Below are positions 43,951 through 51,782 of a stretch of 64,000 nucleotides of DNA, piece after piece. Every line of letters starts with the position of its first letter. Positions within the stretch are counted from its first letter, which is position 1. The position numbers were made by a program, and so were the translations under genes. This DNA is from Anderseniella sp963700885 (lineage in GTDB: Bacteria; Pseudomonadota; Alphaproteobacteria; Rhizobiales; Aestuariivirgaceae). The stretch spans positions 186,001 through 250,000 of the forward strand of contig CAVOZJ010000002.1 of the NCBI GenBank assembly GCA_963700885.1. Direction: 5' to 3'. The notes beneath the pieces were generated by a model. The model was not told where the DNA came from. It worked only from the letters and a program-made list of their open reading frames with translations, and searched no databases.

Positions 43951-44155
43951 AAAGCGCGCCTCACTTGCAAAGGTTGTCAGGAATTCGCCGCGTAGGCATT
44001 ATGGTGCAACTGTATCAGGATGACCTTTGGTTGAATCAATCAAAAATCATAGACCTGATCGATTCTAGAATGTTCGAACAACTTTATGTGTTCAGGTGAG
44101 CCCATGTTGTTCTAGTAGTGACGCAATCGGGTGGTTGCAAGCGGAGGTCATTGCC

Positions 44156-44341
44156 ATGGACGAAGAAATCATCAAGCCGAGAAAGCCGGGACCTGCGGTT
44201 GGTGAAGACCTCTCGGAGCTGTCTGTCGAGGAATTGCAGGAGCGCGTGGTGGAGTTTGAGGCCGAGATAGTGCGCCTGAAAGCAGAAATAGACGGCAAGC
44301 GGTCTTCAAAAGTTGCTGCAGATTCGTTTTTCAAGTTGTGA
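44156..44341 (+). CDS. DUF1192 family protein
   Basis: A 61-residue protein: DEEIIKPRKPGPAVGEDLSELSVEEL followed by VEFEAEIVRLKAEIDGK. This matches DUF1192, a short family with a helical coil of unknown function. GGAGGT lies 8 nt before the ATG. In several alphaproteobacteria it precedes the DUF1465 gene, as here. A candidate sRNA lies between them. Confidence 0.9.
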   Translation: MDEEIIKPRKPGPAVGEDLSELSVEELQERVVEFEAEIVRLKAEIDGKRSSKVAADSFFKL

Positions 44342-44494
44342 TGCCACTCTACCGGCCGATTTTCTCCGCTGGTTAAGTCACTGAATTGAATCGATTATCC
44401 AACCAGTAACCTCAATGAATTGATTCAATATTGGTCAAAATGAATCATGTTAACCTTTTGGTAACGACTTGCAGTGCATATTCATTAACGTAGT

Positions 44495-44583
44495 CCTTAG
44501 GGATTACCCGAGTGGTTTTCCACTCTGTTTGACGCCTCCCTGTTAGACTTTATGAGCCGCGACACATTCGCGGCTCTTTTTTT
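44495..44583 (+). ncRNA. candidate trans-acting sRNA with CCUCCC anti-Shine-Dalgarno
   Basis: Hairpin 1: GAGTGG-TTTT-CCACTC (44510-44525). A single-stranded stretch with GCCTCCCT (44534-44541) follows, then a strong terminator (44554-44583). A weak promoter-like TTGCAG (44469-44474) with TAGTCC 16 nt downstream precedes it. This architecture is the same as that of known alphaproteobacterial sRNAs carrying anti-Shine-Dalgarno loops. The start is uncertain, and it could instead be an untranslated leader. Confidence 0.45.
44554..44583 (+). terminator. Rho-independent terminator of the candidate sRNA
   Basis: Perfect 8-bp stem GAGCCGCG (44554-44561) and CGCGGCTC (44569-44576), a 7-nt loop, and a seven-T tail. 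It lies 213 nt after DUF1192 and 107 nt before the DUF1465 start. Confidence 0.85.
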
Positions 44584-44689
44584 GGCATCCGACTTGCTTC
44601 AGTAGTGGTCAGACAGGTCTTCGTGGTTCATATTGATGCATCGAAGATTTCCGGCTTTCTTGAGCCATGGCATTTTTGAGGTTTGTCTT

Positions 44690-45223
44690 ATGATCACTGG
44701 TGGTAGTTCCGAACATGCCATGCCTGTAGATTTCCTTGCGCGTTTTACCGCTTCCAAACAGTTTCAGGAGGTTTTTCAGGAAGGCATGAGTCTGATTGAA
44801 GAAACCGCGAATTATCTGGATGGTCCGGGCCGGCAGGATGTTCGTGAACTTGGCAAGCAAGGCTCGGTTACCTACGCCAGTCAGTCGATGCGACTGACAA
44901 CGCGGCTAATGCAGCTTGCTTCATGGCTGCTGCTGCAGCGGGCTGTCAGTTCCGGTGAAATCACCCGTGATGATGCTGATCACGAAAAGAGCCGTATCTC
45001 ACTCGATGAGATAGGCGAGGGGCAGCCGCTGACCGGAGCAGATAGCATGCCGGATGCCCTCAAGGCTCTTGTCAGCAGGTCATTGCGGCTGCATGAGCGT
45101 ATCATGACACTGGATGTGATGATTGCAGAAAGGGATGACACCCTGCTAGGCGGCGAGGCGGCGAATCAAGTCAATTCACACCTCGACCAGTTGCAAAAGG
45201 CATTTAACGCCCGGCGCAGTTGA
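44690..45223 (+). CDS. DUF1465/RcdA-like protein
   Basis: A 177-residue helical protein of DUF1465. In Caulobacter the family includes RcdA, an adaptor for ClpXP degradation of CtrA (established knowledge); I am fairly but not fully sure of orthology. Key segments are VDFLARFTASKQFQEVFQEGM, YASQSMRLTTRLMQLASWLLLQRAV and the C-terminal LRLHERIMTLDVMIA. The start at 44690 is supported by GAGG 9 nt upstream. A bidirectional terminator separates it from rpmE. Confidence 0.8.
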   Translation: MITGGSSEHAMPVDFLARFTASKQFQEVFQEGMSLIEETANYLDGPGRQDVRELGKQGSVTYASQSMRLTTRLMQLASWLLLQRAVSSGEITRDDADHEKSRISLDEIGEGQPLTGADSMPDALKALVSRSLRLHERIMTLDVMIAERDDTLLGGEAANQVNSHLDQLQKAFNARRS

Positions 45224-45282
45224 GCGGGGTTTATGTGGTATCACGCGCGATGGCGCCGGACTGCAAGTGTGAATTGCAAAAA

Positions 45283-45312
45283 GCCCGGCTACTGGGCAGC
45301 CGGGCATTTTTT
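45283..45312. terminator. bidirectional terminator between DUF1465 and rpmE
   Basis: Stem GCCCGGCT (45283-45290) and AGCCGGGC (45298-45305) with a 7-nt loop. A T-run follows on the plus strand and an A-run precedes it, so it can serve both convergent genes. Confidence 0.85.
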
Positions 45313-45338
45313 ATCTGCCAAGCGAAACTGCAGGCGGA

Positions 45339-45560
45339 TTATTTTTTCAGGAAACCAAACTTTTCGTTAAAGCGGCTAACCCGGCCACCGCGGTCAACCA
45401 GGTTCTGGTTGCCACCGGTCCAGGCTGGATGGGTTGCAGGATCGATATCGAGCTGAAGGGTGTCGCCTTCCTTGCCCCAGGTCGAACGGGTCTGGAAAGA
45501 TGAGCCGTCAGTGTTGGTCACCGTGATCATGTGATAGTCGGGGTGAATGTCTTTTTTCAT
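45339..45560 (-). CDS. rpmE: 50S ribosomal protein L31
   Basis: A 73-residue protein: KKDIHPDYHMITVTNTDGS, DPATHPAWTGGNQNLVDRGG and FNEKFGF are typical of L31. The cysteines that bind zinc in the type A form are absent, so it is the Cys-less type, as the L36 here. Start 45560 is taken over a TTG five codons upstream. Confidence 0.96.
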   Translation of the reverse strand: MKKDIHPDYHMITVTNTDGSSFQTRSTWGKEGDTLQLDIDPATHPAWTGGNQNLVDRGGRVSRFNEKFGFLKK

Positions 45561-45818
45561 CAAAGTATCTTTCAAACGTGCCAGTGCACTCCACCGGTGA
45601 TTCCGGCATTGACGGCGAACTGGAGAAAAACTGAAATCCGGCGTGGTCTATACATGAGCAATAGCTTCAGCGCAACCATTGCAGGACGCAGCGCTATTTG
45701 AAACACAATAGCGAGGAATTCAGGGTGTGGTACCAGGTCAGGCAAGGTCACGCTTGCCGCGCAGGGTCTGGCATGGCAAAGGTAGCCAGCAAAAATGCGC
45801 TATTGAGGATTGAGTACG

Positions 45819-47675
45819 TTGACAGCAGAAACCGGGCGGGCAGTGCCGCAGATACCTCAATCACGCGCTGATGCGACTCATTCTACCGAAGCCAGTCCAA
45901 CAATCGGGACTGCAGAGCCAGGCAGACGAGCCAAAGCCTCAAGTCTCAGACCCCTGTCCCGTTTGCTGCCGTTTCTGTTTCAGTACCGGTTGCAGATCTG
46001 TTTCGCACTGGTGTTTCTGATTACGGCGGCAGCTGCAACTCTGGTCGTGCCGGTTGCCGTGCGCCGTGTGATCGACCATGGATTTTCAGGTGAGAACGCA
46101 GGATTTGTTGACCAGTACTTCTCGGTTATGCTGTTCGTCGTTGCGGTTTTGGCCATTTCTTCGGCAGGGCGATATTATTGCGTTACCTGGATCGGTGAAC
46201 GGGTTGTGGCAGATCTGCGTGATACGGTGTTTCTGCACCTGCTGAATTTGTCTCCGTCATTTTATGACACGGCCCAATCAGGCGAAGTACTGGCTCGCCT
46301 GACTGCTGACACGACGCAGGTCAAGAACGTATTCGGGTCTACAGTTTCAGTTGCGCTGCGAAACCTGGTTATGCTGGTCGGGGCAATTGCAATGCTGATT
46401 GCCACCAGCCTGAAACTGTCAGGATTGGTGCTTCTGGTTATCCCGCTGATCGTGCTGCCAATGGTGTTTTTTGGTCGCAGGGTCCGGAAGCTTTCGCGCC
46501 ATGCTCAAGATACGCTGGCTGCGTCTGCAGCCCTGGCCCAAGAGTCCCTTTATTCGGTGCAGGCTGTGCAGGCGTTCGGCCAGGAACAACGCATTGCGGA
46601 AGCTTTCAATTCGGCAACGCAGGAAGCATTTTCTGCAGCTGCTGCACGCGCCAAGGGGCGCGCCATTCTGACGGCGGCGATTATTTTTCTGGCTTTCGGT
46701 GCTGTCATCGGCATCTTGTGGTATGGCGCCCAGGAAGTACTTTCAGGGGCGATGTCTCCCGGTACGCTGGGACAGTTTCTGCTATATGCGGCGTTCGCCG
46801 CCGGCGCCATGGGATCGTTGTCAGAAGTCTGGGGAGAACTGCAACTGGCTGCCGGTGCAGCAGAACGATTGTCCGAGCTGCTCGATACCAGGCGCGACAT
46901 TGTGGAAACTGAAACACCGGTCGAACTGGCCTCTCCTGCACTGGGTGCTGTGTCATTTGACAAGGTCAGTTTCACATATCCGTCTCGCCCTGATGACAAG
47001 GTGCTGAATGACCTGAGCTTTTCCGTGAAGCCCGGGGAGACGGTGGCAATTGTTGGCCCTTCCGGCGCGGGGAAGTCGACCCTGTTTGCCCTGATATTGC
47101 GGTTTTATGATCCACTTTCAGGACTGGTCAGGTTCGATGGCGTCAATATTGCGGATGTATCGCTGGCCAGTCTGCGTGCCTCAATTGCACTGGTGCCGCA
47201 GGACACGGTCATATTTTCTGCCAGTGTTCTCGACAATATCCGCTTTTCCAGGCCGGCTGCCAGCGATGACGACGTGATGGATGCAGCGAAACTGGCGCGG
47301 GTCGACGAGTTTGCCGACAGACTGAAAGGTGGATTTGCGACCCAGGTCGGTGAACGCGGCGTGACCTTGTCTGGTGGTCAGCGTCAGCGGATTGCAATTG
47401 CCCGGGCAGTGCTGCGCGATGCGCCGCTGTTGTTGCTGGACGAGGCAACCAGTGCGCTGGATGCAGAAAGCGAACAGTATGTGCAGGCAGCTTTTGATGA
47501 ACTGATGCAACATCGAACCACGCTTGTCATTGCACATCGATTGGCCACGGTACGCAATGCTGACCGGATTATCGTACTTGACAATGGCTCGGTAGTGGCA
47601 CAAGGCAACCACGCCCAGTTGATGAAGAAAGGGGGGCTTTATGCACGGCTCGCCAAACTTCAGTTCAACGATTGA
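45819..47675 (+). CDS. ABC exporter, fused membrane and ATPase domains
   Basis: A 618-residue type IV (MsbA/LmrA-like) half-exporter. About six transmembrane helices span residues 45-320. The nucleotide domain carries Walker A GPSGAGKST, signature LSGGQRQRIAIARA and Walker B LLLLDEATSALD. It functions as a dimer. The cargo is unknown. The start is a TTG: GAGGA ends 9 nt before 45819, with TTG 45810 as the alternative. It follows rpmE divergently and ends 2 nt before repeat copy d. Confidence 0.9.
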   Translation: MTAETGRAVPQIPQSRADATHSTEASPTIGTAEPGRRAKASSLRPLSRLLPFLFQYRLQICFALVFLITAAAATLVVPVAVRRVIDHGFSGENAGFVDQYFSVMLFVVAVLAISSAGRYYCVTWIGERVVADLRDTVFLHLLNLSPSFYDTAQSGEVLARLTADTTQVKNVFGSTVSVALRNLVMLVGAIAMLIATSLKLSGLVLLVIPLIVLPMVFFGRRVRKLSRHAQDTLAASAALAQESLYSVQAVQAFGQEQRIAEAFNSATQEAFSAAAARAKGRAILTAAIIFLAFGAVIGILWYGAQEVLSGAMSPGTLGQFLLYAAFAAGAMGSLSEVWGELQLAAGAAERLSELLDTRRDIVETETPVELASPALGAVSFDKVSFTYPSRPDDKVLNDLSFSVKPGETVAIVGPSGAGKSTLFALILRFYDPLSGLVRFDGVNIADVSLASLRASIALVPQDTVIFSASVLDNIRFSRPAASDDDVMDAAKLARVDEFADRLKGGFATQVGERGVTLSGGQRQRIAIARAVLRDAPLLLLDEATSALDAESEQYVQAAFDELMQHRTTLVIAHRLATVRNADRIIVLDNGSVVAQGNHAQLMKKGGLYARLAKLQFND

Positions 47676-47676
47676 G

Positions 47677-47956
47677 CCGACATGGGTTCATACCAGATCC
47701 CAGTAACAGCGACTCATTTCATGGGATCATAGCGGTTCACTCGGGCAGGCGCAGTGCGCAGTGCGATGCTGGTCGCATCGGGCAAGCAATGCAACGCACC
47801 CGATGGGCCGCAATGACCCACCCGGAGGGCCGGGCGCTTTTTCTCGCCAGCTACGTTGCGCGCCGCTTGTGGTACATGTACCACGGCGCGACACGCGCCT
47901 TGCCGGCGGAAAAAATCGCTCCGGTGAAATGGGTCGCTGTTACCGAGATCTGGTAT
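47677..47956. repeat. dispersed repeat, copy d: 267-bp element with 32-bp inverted termini
   Basis: A MITE-like element. Left terminus 47690-47721 and right terminus 47925-47956 are inverted copies matching at 29 of 32 positions. The core 47715-47752 (38 nt) is identical to 42806-42843. It begins right after the ABC transporter stop with CCGACATGGGTTCA, shared with 11795. No transposase is encoded; a 121-codon frame across it is not supported. No clear target duplication was found. Confidence 0.7.
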
Positions 47957-47983
47957 CAGTCGAACCGAAAAATTTATAATCAC

Positions 47984-48030
47984 TTGGAATCGTTGAGTTT
48001 TATGGCTTTTGGCTGGTTCAATCAAAGACC
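47984..48030. repeat. dispersed repeat, related to 28747-28793
   Basis: About 47 nt starting TTGGAATCGTTGAGTTTTAT and ending AATCAAAGACC, aligning gap-free to 28747-28793. It adjoins repeat copy d on its right and lies downstream of the leftward OmpA-type gene. Confidence 0.5.
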
Positions 48031-48048
48031 ACACTGAATTACGGATTT

Positions 48049-49086
48049 TTACCTGGTCGTCAGCTTCAGCTCAATGCGGCGATTGCGGGTCTTGGCATCT
48101 TCGGACAAACCGGGATCAATGGGCTGGAATTCGCCAAAACCTGCTGCCACGAGATGCTGGGGTGGAATGCCCTGGGCCGCCAGTGCCTCAACCACGGCAA
48201 TAGCACGCGCCGACGACAATACCCAGTTGGACGGGAACAGAGGTGTGTTGATGGGATCATCATCAGTATGACCGTCAACCTGCAGTACCCAGTTCAGATC
48301 CTCCGGAATTTCCTGAACCAGTTGTTGCATTGCAACTGCCAGCTTGGCGATTTCCTCCTGACCGGTCGGCGACAGTGCGGCTGTACCTTTGCCGAAAAGA
48401 ACCTCGGACTGGAACACAAAGCGGTCGCCCACCACCCGTATGTCGTCCCGGTTGGCCAGAATGCGGCGCAGACGGCCAAAGAATTCTGAACGGAACCTGT
48501 TAAGCTCCTGCACTCTCTGGGCAAGCGCAACGTTCAACCTGCGACCAAGGTCCACAATCTGGGTTCGGCTCTCCTGATCCTGCCTTTCTGCAGCTTCCAG
48601 TGCATCGTTCAAGGCTCCGATCTGCCTGCGCAGTGCGGCTATCTGCTGGTTCAGCAGCTCAATTTTGGCCAACGCTTCGGATGAGACTTTTTTCTCACCG
48701 TCGAGCTGGCTTCGCAGTGCGGACAATTGTGAACCTGCCTGATTGCCTTCCGATCTGAAGGTATCCACGATGCCCTGCAACTGGCTGGTTTCGTCGCGGG
48801 CAGACCTCAGGTCATCGGTGAGTGCCGAAAGGGTCGTTTCAATTTCTGCCCTGGAAGACTTTTCCAGCGCGAGCAACTCGGTCAGTTCGCTTATTTCTGA
48901 GCGCAACCGGGATAGCGCACTGTCCTGGCCTGAAATTTCGCGTGCCTGCAGAAACTGCGTGATCATGAACACCGACAGCAGGAAGGTGATAACCAGCAGC
49001 AGTTGCGCCATGGCATCCACGAAGCCCGGCCAGTAAAATGCGGAACCGTCCTGACCGCGTCTGCGTCCTCTGCCAAGACCCGCCAC
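48049..49086 (-). CDS. OmpA/MotB-type peptidoglycan-binding stator-like protein
   Basis: A 345-residue protein with one N-terminal transmembrane helix (about residues 20-45; FVDAMAQLLLVITFLLSVFM, with Asp24 at the position of the MotB proton-carrying Asp), a long coiled coil (about 55-200) and an OmpA-like domain (about 215-345) with VDGHTDDDP and AKTRNRRIELKL. It probably pairs with the MotA-like product of the previous gene (3 nt apart) as a non-flagellar proton-driven complex of the TolQR/ExbBD-like class. Confidence 0.88.
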   Translation of the reverse strand: MAGLGRGRRRGQDGSAFYWPGFVDAMAQLLLVITFLLSVFMITQFLQAREISGQDSALSRLRSEISELTELLALEKSSRAEIETTLSALTDDLRSARDETSQLQGIVDTFRSEGNQAGSQLSALRSQLDGEKKVSSEALAKIELLNQQIAALRRQIGALNDALEAAERQDQESRTQIVDLGRRLNVALAQRVQELNRFRSEFFGRLRRILANRDDIRVVGDRFVFQSEVLFGKGTAALSPTGQEEIAKLAVAMQQLVQEIPEDLNWVLQVDGHTDDDPINTPLFPSNWVLSSARAIAVVEALAAQGIPPQHLVAAGFGEFQPIDPGLSEDAKTRNRRIELKLTTR

Positions 49087-49089
49087 GAT

Positions 49090-50109
49090 CTAGCTCCGGC
49101 CCCGGCCGGGCGGTGCTCCAACACGGGCCAGCATGCGCTTGATCTCGACATTCTGTTCAGACTGCTGTTGCGCCCATTGACGCACTACTTTCTGCTCTTC
49201 ACGCATTTGCTGCACCAACCCGTGAACGGCGCCGGCCAATTGTTCCATCGATTCGGCATTCTGGGGACCACCGCCGTTGGACTGTAAAGCTGCTTCAAGT
49301 GTCCGGTTGATGCGATCCATTCCAGAGCGCAAGGTCGACATTTCCGCCTGAATATGTGATGGAAAATCGACTGAACTGGCAAACTCTCCAGCGTCGATAT
49401 CAGTCAATGTGGCAAGCCAGTCTTCCAGATCATTGTAGAACCGGTTCTGAGCCTGGCTGGCCTGCAACTCCAGGAAGCCGAGAACCAGCGAGCCTGCAAG
49501 GCCGAACAGCGATGACGAGAAAGATGTGCCCATTCCGGCGAGCGGCGCTTCAAGGCCGGCTTTAAGTTCCTCGAACACTGTTCCTGCCTGAGCCGTGGAA
49601 ATATTGAGTGAACGGATGGTTTCGCCGACGGCTGCAACGGTCTGCAACAGCCCCCAGAATGTGCCGAGCAGACCCAGGAATATCAGCAAACCGATCATGT
49701 AGCGCGAGATATCACGCGCTTCATCGAGGCGCGAAGCGAGCGAATCAAGCAATGACCGCAATGTTATGGGAGACAGTATGGTCAGGCCTTCCCGGTCGCG
49801 AAGCTGGGCTGCCATGGGCGCCAGCAGACGCGGGATATGCGGGATCTCGAGACCCGGATTGGCGATGCGGAAACTGTTGACCCAATTCACTTCCGGCCAG
49901 AGGCGAAACACCATCCGGAATGTATAGGCAATCCCCAGAAGCAGCACGACAACTATGAGACCGTTGAGACCGGGATTGGCCATGAAGGCGACTTGAATAT
50001 TGGGAAACAGTACTGCTGCCCCGATGCAGATCAGAATTGTAAAAACCGCCATGCGGACAAGATACACCCGTGGCAATTCCAAGACTTTCAGATGATCCGA
50101 TGCCAGCAT
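49090..50109 (-). CDS. MotA/TolQ/ExbB-like proton channel protein
   Basis: A 339-residue membrane protein with four predicted helices (near 18-36, 48-66, 137-158 and 195-215). GLLIFLGLLGTFWGLLQTV and GMGTSFSSSLFGLAGSLVLG match the MotA/TolQ/ExbB channel region. The C-terminal 100 residues are helical and cytoplasmic. It lies between an IMPase gene and the OmpA-type gene; no flagellar genes are nearby. Confidence 0.88.
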   Translation of the reverse strand: MLASDHLKVLELPRVYLVRMAVFTILICIGAAVLFPNIQVAFMANPGLNGLIVVVLLLGIAYTFRMVFRLWPEVNWVNSFRIANPGLEIPHIPRLLAPMAAQLRDREGLTILSPITLRSLLDSLASRLDEARDISRYMIGLLIFLGLLGTFWGLLQTVAAVGETIRSLNISTAQAGTVFEELKAGLEAPLAGMGTSFSSSLFGLAGSLVLGFLELQASQAQNRFYNDLEDWLATLTDIDAGEFASSVDFPSHIQAEMSTLRSGMDRINRTLEAALQSNGGGPQNAESMEQLAGAVHGLVQQMREEQKVVRQWAQQQSEQNVEIKRMLARVGAPPGRGRS

Positions 50110-50214
50110 GCCGCTCTCATGTCCTTCCCGAGCACAAATCTATCTGCAGTGTAGCCAAAGATTTAACCTTGTCACCTGTCTACTTGAAGCGTGTGGAGGT
50201 TTTGCGGCACCTGT

Positions 50215-51015
50215 CTACCCGGCGGTGCGTGCCGCCTTGATGCAGGCTTTCAGATGAGACTGCATATGTTCATTTCCCGCCATGATATCACCGGTATTCA
50301 TGACGTCAGGTCCACCATCGATATCGGCCGCAAAACCACCTGCCTCGCGCACCATTACGATGCCGGCACAAATGTCCCAGGATTTCAGGCCACGTTCCCA
50401 GTAACCGTCCAGGCGGCCTGCTGCCACCCAGGCAAGATCAAGCGACGCGGTACCGGCCCGGCGAATGCCTGCGGCCCTGTCCTGTACCTGGGCAAGTTCA
50501 CGGCGGAACTCTGCGTGATCTCCTCGTCCGCGATGGGGAATGCCACAGGCAATAACTGCGTCTGAAATGTCGCGCCTGCCCGATACACGCAACCTGCGAT
50601 CATTCAGATAGGCGCCTCCGCCTCGTTCGGCAGCAAACAATTCGTCTGTAATCGGGTTATAGATAACACCGGCAACAGGTTCTCCGTTACGGGTCAGCCC
50701 GATGGAGACGGCGAAATGCGGAATGCCGTGAATGAAGTTGGTGGTACCATCAATCGGATCCACCACCCAGACGTGCTGGCCGTCCGTACCAGCGATTTCA
50801 CCGCTCTCTTCCAGCAGGAACCCCCATTTCGGGCGCGCCTTCCGCAGTTCTTCAACAATTACCTTTTCAGCCTTGCGGTCAGCACGAGTGACAAAATCAG
50901 CCGGTCCCTTCTGCGATACCTGGAGATTCTCGACTTCGCCAAAATCGCGCGACACTGCCCGCGCTGCCTTGCGGGCTGCGCCTGTCATGACGGTGATAAG
51001 CGGGGAGGCTGGCAT
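50215..51015 (-). CDS. inositol monophosphatase family protein
   Basis: A 266-residue protein with metal-binding LLEESGEI, DPIDGTTNFIHGIPH and, near the C-terminus, WDICAGIVMVREAGG. It belongs to the IMPase/SuhB family, which dephosphorylates inositol phosphate or related sugar phosphates. It follows efp by 10 nt in the same leftward operon. Confidence 0.92.
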   Translation of the reverse strand: MPASPLITVMTGAARKAARAVSRDFGEVENLQVSQKGPADFVTRADRKAEKVIVEELRKARPKWGFLLEESGEIAGTDGQHVWVVDPIDGTTNFIHGIPHFAVSIGLTRNGEPVAGVIYNPITDELFAAERGGGAYLNDRRLRVSGRRDISDAVIACGIPHRGRGDHAEFRRELAQVQDRAAGIRRAGTASLDLAWVAAGRLDGYWERGLKSWDICAGIVMVREAGGFAADIDGGPDVMNTGDIMAGNEHMQSHLKACIKAARTAG

Positions 51016-51025
51016 GGGACGGGTA

Positions 51026-51595
51026 TCAGCCTTCGGATGCGCGGCGAACGTAAGTCACCTCATTGGTGTCGACGATGATTCTTTCCCCGGTTCCGATGAA
51101 CGAAGGCACCATTACCTTGAGACCATTTTCCAGCAACGCCGGCTTGTAGGAAGACGACGCAGTCTGTCCCTTCACGACCGCGTCTGCTTCGGTAATTTCA
51201 AGGGTTACATAATCCGGCAGGGAAATTCCCAGGGGCTTTTCCTCATAGGTTTCGACGGTAACCATCATTCCGTCCTGCAAGAAGGCGGTGCGGTCGCCGA
51301 CGAATTCTTCCGGTAGCTCGATCTGTTCGTAAGTTTCATTGTCCATGAACACCAGCATGTCGCCCTGCTGATAAAGGTACTGGAAGTTCTTCTGTTCCAG
51401 GCGGACTTTTTCAACAGTTTCCGAAGATCTGAAGCGCTCGTTGAGTTTTGTCCCGTTGACGATGCCCTTCATCTCGACCTGGGCAAATGCGCCACCTTTG
51501 CCGGGCTTTACGTGGGCTACCTTGACCGCGATATAGAGATCGCCGTTGTGCAGCAGCACATTGCCGGGCTTGATTTCATTACCATTGATTTTCAT
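51026..51595 (-). CDS. efp: elongation factor P
   Basis: A 189-residue protein with three beta-barrel domains. KPGKGGAFAQVEMKGI contains the modifiable tip lysine in KPGKGGAF, and TGERIIVDTNEVTYVRR ends domain III. EF-P relieves stalling at polyproline. It is the first gene of the leftward efp-IMPase-MotA-OmpA operon. A divergent alcohol dehydrogenase lies upstream. Confidence 0.97.
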   Translation of the reverse strand: MKINGNEIKPGNVLLHNGDLYIAVKVAHVKPGKGGAFAQVEMKGIVNGTKLNERFRSSETVEKVRLEQKNFQYLYQQGDMLVFMDNETYEQIELPEEFVGDRTAFLQDGMMVTVETYEEKPLGISLPDYVTLEITEADAVVKGQTASSSYKPALLENGLKVMVPSFIGTGERIIVDTNEVTYVRRASEG

Positions 51596-51782
51596 TCGGA
51601 ATACCTGGAGTTTTCAAAGAACACGGGAGTTGACGGCAACAGATGCCATCATTGTGGGCGGGGTTTAGCAGGGCTGGCCCGTTATGGGTAGGGGGAAAGT
51701 AGCGGTTGCAATTGACGTGGACTGTTCAAGTCGCGATTGTGCGCCTGTAGTCTTGACCACCCAAGCCTGGAGCGCTGCCGGC

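Noticed and set aside
44030..44070. A third copy of the 28747/47984 motif (GGTTGAATCAATCAAAAATC).
   Set aside because: Similarity covers only about 20 nt and is low-complexity, so homology is not secure.
47672..48037. 121-codon rightward frame and a 106-codon leftward frame over the same DNA.
   Set aside because: Both lie in the inverted-repeat element and share segments with the repeat at 42.8 kb. They have no ribosome-binding site and no recognisable domain.
48049..50109. MotA/OmpA-like pair as a Zorya (ZorA/ZorB) defence module.
   Set aside because: No ZorC, ZorD or ZorE gene is adjacent. The pair lies in a housekeeping operon with efp and an IMPase, and matches a common Rhizobiales arrangement.
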